Below, piece by piece: positions 1 to 5,414 of a stretch of 10,876 nt of DNA. The DNA comes from an uncultured bacterium (GTDB lineage: Bacteria; Actinomycetota; Coriobacteriia; Coriobacteriales; Coriobacteriaceae). The stretch covers positions 1-10,876 of the forward strand of contig CAJMRD010000070.1 in assembly GCA_905215725.1 (NCBI GenBank), read 5' to 3'. The translations under genes and the position numbers were made by a program. The notes beneath the pieces were generated by a model. The model worked only from the letters and a program-made list of their open reading frames with translations, searched no databases and was not told the origin of the DNA. Every line of letters starts with the position of its first letter. The stretch's first letter is position 1.

Positions 1-34
1 GAGGTCAGAAGTTCAAATCTTCTAACGCCCACCA
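1..34 (+). tRNA. tRNA, 3' portion only (isotype not determinable)
   Basis: The window opens inside a tRNA. Visible are a short class I variable loop (about 2-6), a T arm with stem AGAAG (7-11), loop TTCAAAT (12-18) and stem CTTCT (19-23), the 3' acceptor strand AACGCCC (24-30), discriminator A31 and an encoded CCA (32-34). The T-loop has the conserved TTC-A pattern. The 5' half with the anticodon is outside the window, so the amino acid cannot be named. The implied 5' acceptor strand is GGGCGTT. Confidence 0.93.
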
Positions 35-43
35 AATGTTCGC

Positions 44-78
44 AGCTCAGAGGCTTCGCCTCTGAGCTGTTTTGTTTT
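44..78 (+). terminator. Rho-independent terminator of the tRNA transcript
   Basis: A perfect 11-bp stem, AGCTCAGAGGC (44-54) and GCCTCTGAGCT (58-68), with a very short TTC loop is followed by GTTTTGTTTT (69-78). It begins ten bases after the tRNA CCA end, the usual place for a tRNA terminator. Confidence 0.93.
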
Positions 79-368
79 ATGTCGCCAAATCCACTGGCAG
101 CTCCAACCGTCATCGCAACGTAACATCAATTCACCTGACAAATAGCCGCCAAACAAATTCAATGCCCCAACATCAACAATAGCCAGGCACAAAACTGCGC
201 CGCAAGCTGCTCCAACCGCCCAACTGGCCAAAAGCCGACCATCTACTTGCCGATCTATCCATCGGCATAACCAATCAGTCCGCACCGCAACTTCTCAGCA
301 AAACGCCGCGATGTCTGCGCCCTGCGGTATCCTTGAGCCACTTGCACCTGCAGCACCAAGGAGCCGCC
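79..368. other. Gene-free spacer between tRNA terminator and DUF5710 gene
   Basis: I find no convincing gene here. The base composition is less GC-rich than the neighbouring genes. One small perfect inverted repeat is present: TGCCGAT (248-254) and ATCGGCA (261-267), separated by six bases. It lies about 100 bp upstream of the next start codon and could be an operator or chance. A minus-strand frame (285 to 22) with one hydrophobic stretch crosses the spacer but ends inside the tRNA, so I do not call it. Confidence 0.5.
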
Positions 369-1055
369 ATGCGCACCGAGCTCGATGTCCCCTTTTCGCA
401 CAAAGAAGAAGCCAAGGCGCTGGGCGCCAAATGGGACCGGACCAAGAAGATCTGGTATGTACCCAGCGGCGTCAACCCCGAGCCTTTTGCCGAGTGGCTG
501 CCCGGTGTTGACCGATCCGACCCCTCAGCGCCGTATATATATCTAGTACTGGGCAAGCGCGAATGCTGGAAGTGTCACAAAGAGACCTCGGTCGCGGCCT
601 TCGGCATTCCCTATCGAACCGATAACGACGAGAGCATCGCCATCGCGCACGCACCCAACGAAGCCGGGCACATTGCCATCGACACGGCCAACGCCAACGC
701 GCTCGCCATCGTGCCCGCTCTTGGCTGTGTGCCGGGCGAGATCCGCGACTACCTTCATAAGCGCTGCGGCTACAAGCCCGTAGGCGCGCGAACCTCCAAA
801 GCCCCGTCGCTCGGCAACACGTGCACCAGTTGCGACGCGCTGCAAGGCAGCCGCTATCTGTTCGAGGAGCCCTCGTCCCCGTTTGCCCTCACTGCCATCA
901 ACAAGCTGCCGGCACTGGAGTTTGTGCGCGTCGAAGTTGCCGGCGTCTTTGGCGTCCCGGCCACGCGCACCGACTTTGACCAGGCGCTCTTTACCTGGGC
1001 ACGCGACCATCACGCCAAGTTTCACAAGCAACTCGGTGAGGGGGTTTATTTGTAG
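369..1055 (+). CDS. DUF5710 domain protein with four-cysteine (zinc-ribbon-like) region
   Basis: A 228-residue protein, probably cytoplasmic, with no signal peptide or membrane segment seen. The N terminus (about residues 2-46) matches the DUF5710 pattern: LDVPF, then KEEAKALGAKWD, then KIWYVP and a final EWLP. In other proteins this short domain is found appended to nucleic-acid-related or primase-like enzymes; its own function is unknown. Two CxxC knuckles follow, C66-x2-C69 and C152-x2-C155, with C120 and C133 between them, suggesting one bound zinc ion. The rest is unrecognised. I chose ATG 369 over an upstream in-frame start at 333 because AAGGAG at 358-363 sits five bases before it and the DUF5710 fold begins directly after it. 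It converges with the zinc-ribbon gene; the 38-bp gap holds no terminator I can see. Confidence 0.85.
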   Translation: MRTELDVPFSHKEEAKALGAKWDRTKKIWYVPSGVNPEPFAEWLPGVDRSDPSAPYIYLVLGKRECWKCHKETSVAAFGIPYRTDNDESIAIAHAPNEAGHIAIDTANANALAIVPALGCVPGEIRDYLHKRCGYKPVGARTSKAPSLGNTCTSCDALQGSRYLFEEPSSPFALTAINKLPALEFVRVEVAGVFGVPATRTDFDQALFTWARDHHAKFHKQLGEGVYL

Positions 1056-1093
1056 GGACGGAGATGCCTTCACAGCCAGCTCCTCCGCATCAC

Positions 1094-1378
1094 CTATCCC
1101 TCGTCGCCGGCGTCATACACGATATCGAGGCCACAAACAGGGCATTTCTCCGGATACACCGGCATATGAACGCCTGTCTGTTTTCTCACTTCGTCGCTGA
1201 GTCTGTCACGCGCATCGATGAACCGAATGTCGAGACACGGTATTTGCGAGCCGCAGCAAGGGCAGGTGACGACAAACGACCCGCAATCAACCTCTACGCT
1301 CGGAAACATATTGTTGTCTATAAGGGCACACGGCAGTTTTCCGTACTTCCCCATCGCAATATCGCCTCGCCAGCTCAT
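1094..1378 (-). CDS. Small two-CxxC zinc-ribbon protein, function unknown
   Basis: A 94-residue protein with a TCPCCG knuckle (C39, C41, C42) and a C-terminal KCPVCG knuckle (C79, C82), the usual spacing of a treble-clef or zinc-ribbon fold, followed by an acidic tail (DAGDEG). No catalytic motif is visible; a nucleic-acid or protein adaptor role would be a guess. The frame stays open upstream to 1450, but ATG 1378 is preferred because GGGGAG lies five bases upstream and the extra 24 residues look non-coding. The gene lies downstream of the HNH gene on the same strand, 122 bp away, so read-through from that gene is possible. A weak -10-like TATAGC also lies in the gap. Confidence 0.65.
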   Translation of the reverse strand: MSWRGDIAMGKYGKLPCALIDNNMFPSVEVDCGSFVVTCPCCGSQIPCLDIRFIDARDRLSDEVRKQTGVHMPVYPEKCPVCGLDIVYDAGDEG

Positions 1379-1500
1379 ACACGCTCCCCTCTCGCTATAC
1401 AAAACAGGAAGAGCATGCACCGGCAGGCGTGCGCGAGATTGCATCGCCACGCGATCCGATCAAACAACACGATCGTCAAAGAATGCCAAAGCCAAATACG

Positions 1501-2583
1501 CTAATACGGCAGAAGCCCCGCCTTTTCACGCTTCTTTTCCGAGCGATCGAACTCAATGCGATGGGCCTCAAGAAACACCGTATTGGGTCGCCACTGACGC
1601 TCATTCGGCTGCCTTAGCGTCGCACCCGCAAAGGAAACGTAGTCGGTCTTATCCAGCAGGTACGATCCGCACAGCCGATATTCGCCGCAAACAGGCTCAA
1701 ACGAAATCAGGTGAGCATCAAATAGGGAATGAAGATCGCGCCGAAGCAGAATGCCGTTGCTGGCAACCTGCGATTTGGGTCCCGAGTAATTCTCGATATG
1801 TGCAGCTTCCAGAGCTTCGCTGACGCCGCAGTCCGACACCGCGCAACGGCCATCATAGGCGGCAACGAGCTGCTTGCGGAACCATTGCTGCCCCAATCGC
1901 TCGCGCCTTAACGCATAGCGGACCTTTTCGTCGTCGGTCGTACCCTGTCCGGCAAACTCAATATCGACGGGCATGTGCTTCAGATAACTCATGTCGGGCG
2001 CAAAACGAGGGTCCGGTCCGCCTTTATGAACAGGACCGTGCAGAACAAACCATCCGTTTTCGGGCTCGAACCGTTCAACAAATGCAAGGCCGAGCACCTT
2101 GTAGCCCACCTCGGTTGCAAATATGACTCCGACTGGAACGCCACATTCCATGCAGTTGAGCATTTTACGGTTGTAATTCTGGTCTCGAAAACCAACGGTA
2201 CCCGGCGCTTGAACCGAGTACTTAATGACCCACGTACCATCGTCCAAATAGAGCGGAGGCACATCGGTGTAGAAGCTCTTTTTAGAGTTATGGACCGAAA
2301 GCGCAAAGATCTTATTGGGATCTTGCTTCACCCGATCCTGGCCCGGCCAGAAGATCCCTGAATCCCGCGTTACGGGAAAGAAGTCCGAGCCAATTCTCAA
2401 ACGGTACTGATACTGAGGGCTATCTTCCTTGGTGTGGTGCGGAAGGCTGGTCCAAACGCCGCCGCGCTGCTCCTCACCCAGAAACCACTCCCATGCCCCA
2501 ACGTATTCGGAAGGCACGAGACTGCAGGCACGGTCATAGCTTGGTCCATCCATCAACGGAACAGCAAGGTCAATGTCGTTCAT
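1501..2583 (-). CDS. HNH endonuclease with unassigned N-terminal region (HNH_2 type)
   Basis: A 360-residue protein. The C-terminal part (about 235-297) is a textbook HNH_2-type beta-beta-alpha-metal nuclease: C247 and C252, then the AAHI motif with H262, then N276 in ASNGILLRRDLH, and H285 followed by LFD. H262 is the likely general base; N276 and H285 complete the metal site. Residues ~1-185 contain DDGTWVIKYSVQ, an NRKMLNCMECGVPVGVI stretch and YKVLGLAFVE, a pattern I associate loosely with PUA/SRA-like readers of modified DNA in McrA-type restriction enzymes. That assignment is inference. ATG 2583 is preferred over GTG 2592 because AGGTG lies six bases upstream. A weak promoter (TTGAGG, 17 bases, TATGGT) lies just upstream. 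No methyltransferase or second restriction subunit is in the window, so it looks like a stand-alone nuclease. Confidence 0.85.
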   Translation of the reverse strand: MNDIDLAVPLMDGPSYDRACSLVPSEYVGAWEWFLGEEQRGGVWTSLPHHTKEDSPQYQYRLRIGSDFFPVTRDSGIFWPGQDRVKQDPNKIFALSVHNSKKSFYTDVPPLYLDDGTWVIKYSVQAPGTVGFRDQNYNRKMLNCMECGVPVGVIFATEVGYKVLGLAFVERFEPENGWFVLHGPVHKGGPDPRFAPDMSYLKHMPVDIEFAGQGTTDDEKVRYALRRERLGQQWFRKQLVAAYDGRCAVSDCGVSEALEAAHIENYSGPKSQVASNGILLRRDLHSLFDAHLISFEPVCGEYRLCGSYLLDKTDYVSFAGATLRQPNERQWRPNTVFLEAHRIEFDRSEKKREKAGLLPY

Positions 2584-2798
2584 CGCCAGCACCTACAACC
2601 ATACGAACGCGAGTCATGCCCCTCAATAATATGGCCGAGAGTCAATTATTACGAGATCTCATTCCGCGATCGGCACGTCGTTGATGCTCTCGGTTTGCCG
2701 CTGGCGCGCTTGTACCCCGCTACCCCACTCCCCTGTATACTGATGTAGCACGTGTTTCATCCGGGCTTGTTGGGCCGGGTCGTTCATGGGAGGTTCTT

Positions 2799-3290
2799 GT
2801 GGCTGTTTCGAATCCGCCTAAGGGAAGCGTTTCTTCTTCGTCCATCAAGCCGGTTACGCGCAAGGCCGTGCGTTGCCAGCGCGAGGTCGCTTGGCTTGTC
2901 ACGCAGGCGGCGGGCAGGCTTGTGGCGACCACTCAGGACGTCAATGCGCCTACGCCGAGCTTTGTGTTAGCGGCGGCGCTAGATTTTGTGCGCCAATTGG
3001 AGCTTGCCGCACAGGATGCCAGCGGCCACCTCGACTACCAGAATGTTATGGAGCCCGACCTGCAAACGTTCTGCCACATGGCCAAGTTGCCCGCCGCGCC
3101 CAATGCGCTTTCGGACGCAGGCTACATGTTTACGCTTTCGGGCGCGGACCTTATCCGCGACATCTATGCATACTGCAGCGAGCTCGCCGAGCGACACGTC
3201 TTTGACGCGGCAGAAGTCAAACCGGGAAATGTCATCAAGCTGGTTCTTAGGCTGTTCTTGATAGACGGGTTCGGGGCCATGCCGGCGTAA
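2799..3290 (+). CDS. Hypothetical protein, 163 residues
   Basis: I do not recognise this protein. It is mostly soluble and rich in alanine and leucine, with a basic, serine-rich N terminus (residues 1-25) and predicted helical stretches. It has no metal-binding, nucleotide-binding or membrane motif that I can see; cysteines at 26, 93 and 123 are scattered. The GTG start at 2799 is supported by GGGAGG (2788-2793) five bases upstream. A good -10-like TATACT lies at 2736-2741, but the nearest -35-like TTGTAC (2710-2715) is 20 bases away, so that promoter is uncertain. The gene is divergent from the HNH gene (215-bp gap) and convergent with the AlbA gene (100-bp gap). Confidence 0.8.
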   Translation: MAVSNPPKGSVSSSSIKPVTRKAVRCQREVAWLVTQAAGRLVATTQDVNAPTPSFVLAAALDFVRQLELAAQDASGHLDYQNVMEPDLQTFCHMAKLPAAPNALSDAGYMFTLSGADLIRDIYAYCSELAERHVFDAAEVKPGNVIKLVLRLFLIDGFGAMPA

Positions 3291-3390
3291 GCCGAGTCTT
3301 TAGCATCACCGTCGATTGGGCAACAACCGCTTTACCTTAATGGACGCCAATCGAGGGTCGATTATTGGGTCGCCTCGTCCACTAACGCAT

Positions 3391-4857
3391 CTATCCCACG
3401 CACTCCGACAGTCGATACTTGCGGTTGCGGCTCGTCGCCGGCGCCGTGGGCTCAAGCTCGCCTTGAGCAATGAGCGCGTTGACGCGCGACCTAACCTGGG
3501 AAATTGTGAGCCCTGTGCGCTCTGCCAGCTCGCGCGTCCCCAGCTCGCCGTAGTGTTTGAGTGCCGTCACAATTAAGCCCCCGCCATGATCGACCGGCTC
3601 GATCTTTGAACGGTAAAGTACGACCTTGAACCGATCGAATCCCGGGCAGAACAGGGGCTCGGCCAGACCATGCGCGCGCATGGCATCGATCATCATCGGG
3701 ATGCCCGAGCCATTGCCCTCAGCCGGCGAACCTGCGCCATCCGGCAGCGGGACAATCGACATGAGCTTCACAAGCGTCGCGTTACGGCATCGGGAGCTGC
3801 CGTCAAACAAGTTCTCGCGAGTCTTTCCCCCGTAAAGGCCGCCAGGATTCGTCACCTCGACACGATCGTCAAAGACGTCGACGGCAATCGATTGTCCACA
3901 GAACCGATCCCCGTATTCTCGATGGATTACGGCGTTGGCGATTGCCTCGCGCAGAACCTCCTCGGGAATCTCAAGCGAGTCGACACGCGAGACGCCTTGG
4001 ACGGTCGAGGTTCGCCGCAAATTCTTGGCGACGGCTGCGACGGCATCCGAGATCATCTCGCCCAACGTTCCCTCACAGATTGTGCGGTCCATGAACCTCA
4101 GCGACCCCGCCATGCCCTTCTGAGTTCCCGCATGGACAGCCACGTCAATGAAGAGCTTGGGATAGAACTGCTGAGGGTAGGTGCCCACAACTAGGAGTCC
4201 AGCCTTGGTGACATTGCCCTGGGAATCAAGGAAATTCAGACGCTCCATCTTTGTCTTCTTGTCCGCCGCACCGCGCATCGCTCGAGGCGTCAACGAATAG
4301 GCACGCTCTATCGTGCGGTCGACCAGCGACTCGTCGAGATCGCTCGCACTCGTGCCGGGCACCGCATCGCGATCGCTAGGACTCGTCCGTTCATATGACG
4401 ACAGTGCCAAAACCTCGGTCGACGAAAGCGGAACATCTTTGTCATCGATGCGTTTGTAGCTGCCACCTTGAGCGCCCCGCTCTATGACATAGCAAGGCTT
4501 GCTCGACGGGTCGAGCTCCTCAATCGTGATGACCAGAACCACGGTGCCCTGGAGCTCCACGCGCTCAATGGTGTATTTGGGCGGATTGGCCAGCTTTCCG
4601 CGACCGCCGGCATCGCCCATGCCCGCCACGAATTGGTTGAGCACTTTCTCGGTCTCGAAGTTCTCAACCGGGACAAAACCTGCGCGCTCACTCACTCCGA
4701 GCACGATGATTCCGCCGGCAGTGTTCGCGAATGCGCTCACCGTTTCCCATACGTCGCGGGAAAGCGTCGTGGCGCTCTCCTTTACTTCGACGTTAAGATC
4801 ATCCGAGCCCATACGCCTTAAAGACTCAAGCAGACCGGTCAGCTCGTTTTCGTTCAT
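3391..4857 (-). CDS. Schlafen/AlbA_2-domain ATP-binding protein (HATPase_c_4), putative transcriptional regulator
   Basis: A 488-residue protein of the family often annotated as ATP-binding protein, RecG-like helicase or putative DNA-binding protein. The N-terminal AlbA_2 (Schlafen) domain shows VEVKES (residues 23-28) and SAFANTAGGIIVLGVSE (41-57), with its last strands near 106-140. A GHKL-like HATPase_c_4 domain follows: EEVLREAIANAVIHREYGD (299-317, N-box-like), VTNPGGLYGG (335-344) and GNGSGIPMMIDAM (381-393). Residues ~428-485 form a winged helix (GTRELAERTGLTISQVRSRVNALIAQGEL). These proteins are usually thought to sense a nucleotide and bind DNA or RNA; the target is unknown. ATG 4857 is chosen over GTG 4863 because AAAGGA lies seven bases upstream. 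Its leader is crowded with repeats and dyads, which fits autoregulation but does not prove it. Confidence 0.9.
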   Translation of the reverse strand: MNENELTGLLESLRRMGSDDLNVEVKESATTLSRDVWETVSAFANTAGGIIVLGVSERAGFVPVENFETEKVLNQFVAGMGDAGGRGKLANPPKYTIERVELQGTVVLVITIEELDPSSKPCYVIERGAQGGSYKRIDDKDVPLSSTEVLALSSYERTSPSDRDAVPGTSASDLDESLVDRTIERAYSLTPRAMRGAADKKTKMERLNFLDSQGNVTKAGLLVVGTYPQQFYPKLFIDVAVHAGTQKGMAGSLRFMDRTICEGTLGEMISDAVAAVAKNLRRTSTVQGVSRVDSLEIPEEVLREAIANAVIHREYGDRFCGQSIAVDVFDDRVEVTNPGGLYGGKTRENLFDGSSRCRNATLVKLMSIVPLPDGAGSPAEGNGSGIPMMIDAMRAHGLAEPLFCPGFDRFKVVLYRSKIEPVDHGGGLIVTALKHYGELGTRELAERTGLTISQVRSRVNALIAQGELEPTAPATSRNRKYRLSECVG

Positions 4858-4919
4858 CTGCACGTCCTTTCGCTCGGCCCTGCGGAGAATGCCGCGGATA
4901 GATTTCCCTCGTCTCTCAG

Positions 4920-4975
4920 TTATCTCTCGTTTATCTCTCTATCTCTCGGCTTAGAGATAAGAGATAGATAGAGAT
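4920..4975. repeat. TATCTCTC octamer array I with inverted copies (AlbA leader)
   Basis: TATCTCTC occurs exactly at 4921-4928, 4932-4939 and 4940-4947. It is followed by inverted related copies: AGAGATAA (4953-4960), GAGATA (4961-4966) and TAGAGAT (4969-4975). In the AlbA transcript, 4932-4946 and 4953-4966 can pair as a 14-bp stem with one bulged base and a 6-base loop. The sequence could be a DNA operator array, an RNA leader hairpin, or both. Confidence 0.7.
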
Positions 4976-4997
4976 GGAATGTCTACCATTTGCTTCA

Positions 4998-5025
4998 TTT
5001 ATACATATTTTTGCTGGTAGAACAA
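4998..5025 (-). promoter_or_regulatory. Candidate sigma-70-type promoter for the AlbA gene
   Basis: Read on the minus strand, TTGTTC (5025-5020) and TATAAA (5003-4998) are separated by 16 bases. This predicts a transcript starting near 4990 with an untranslated leader of about 130 bases before ATG 4857. The local AT richness contrasts with the GC-rich surroundings. The 42-bp dyad at 5016-5057 covers the -35 element, so a bound repressor there would block it. Confidence 0.5.
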
Positions 5026-5057
5026 TCGGTATTGAGACAATACCATGATTGCCTACC
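5016..5057. promoter_or_regulatory. 42-bp near-palindrome, probable operator
   Basis: The core is a perfect dyad, GGTATTG (5028-5034), AGA, CAATACC (5038-5044). The symmetry continues outward with CAATC (5023-5027) matching GATTG (5047-5051) and GGTAG (5016-5020) matching CTACC (5053-5057), with one- or two-base slips. Together 17 bases per arm are complementary. It overlaps the -35 of the candidate AlbA promoter. A further CTACCA at 4983-4988 pairs with TGGTAG at 5015-5020. Confidence 0.6.
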
Positions 5058-5071
5058 TCTTTGCTGCTCAG

Positions 5072-5141
5072 TTATCTCTCATATTTTTCTCTCATCTTCC
5101 TGTCATCTCTCATATTAGAGACGAATGAGAGACGAGAGATA
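5072..5141. repeat. TATCTCTC array II, inverted half-sites
   Basis: A second cluster of the same octamer: TATCTCTC (5073-5080), CATCTCTC (5104-5111) and the exact reverse complement GAGAGATA (5134-5141). Nested inside is a perfect 8-bp inverted repeat, TCTCTCAT (5106-5113) and ATGAGAGA (5125-5132), spaced by 11 bases. It lies upstream of the AlbA promoter, so the two arrays flank it on both sides. Confidence 0.7.
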
Positions 5142-5152
5142 CGCGAGTGATG

Positions 5153-5280
5153 GACGAGCGAGGATTTTCGGACGGTCGGATATCGAGAGTGGATATTTGG
5201 ACGGTTTTTGGGGCTTTTGCGGCAGATTCCGTCCAAATATCCACTCTCGTTTGGCGTGTGTCCGAATTTCCACGCTCGCG
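5153..5280. repeat. Nested palindrome made of four copies of a ~21-bp REP-like motif
   Basis: Copy A (+, 5155-5176) and copy B (+, 5184-5205) match at 18 of 22 positions. Copy C is the exact reverse complement of B over 21 bases (5229-5249), giving a perfect 21-bp inverted repeat with a 24-base loop (5205-5228). Copy D is inverted (5258-5278) and matches B at 17 of 21. The shared core reads about CGAG-n-GnGGATnTTnGGAC. Outer A pairs with outer D (TTCGGAC 5167-5173, GTCCGAA 5260-5266), so the whole region can fold as one long stem or two pairs. There is no T run, so it is not a simple terminator. It lies upstream of the peptidase gene. Confidence 0.85.
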
Positions 5281-5356
5281 CGGCGGTCACGCGGGGCCTT
5301 TACCCATTCCGCCGGCATCGTCTTCAGTTCGCCGCAGAGCCGCGGCCCCATATGGG

Positions 5357-5362
5357 TATACT
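5357..5362 (+). promoter_or_regulatory. Candidate -10 element for the peptidase gene
   Basis: TATACT lies 52 bases upstream of ATG 5415. I find no good -35 at 16-18 bases, so this is only a weak promoter proposal. Confidence 0.3.
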
Positions 5363-5414
5363 CTCGAGGATTCGACTCGATTCGCCCCCGCTGGGGCGTC
5401 AAAGGAGACTGCAT

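Noticed and set aside
1..34. tRNA 3' end as an attachment site for an integrated element
   Set aside because: No second copy of the tRNA 3' sequence and no integrase gene are visible in the window, so no attachment pair can be supported.
22..285. Minus-strand frame of 87 residues with a hydrophobic stretch, possible small membrane protein
   Set aside because: Its start is GTG with only a weak ribosome site, it reads through the tRNA terminator and it ends inside the tRNA, so it is most likely chance.
3312..3354. Inverted repeat TCGATTGG (3312-3319) and CCAATCGA (3347-3354) between convergent genes as a terminator
   Set aside because: Only 8 bp with a 27-base loop and no T run on either strand, so it is too weak to call.
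5208..5414. In-frame extension of the peptidase by 69 residues
   Set aside because: It reads through the inverted repeats, while ATG 5415 has an ideal AAAGGAG site and the M16C homology begins after it.
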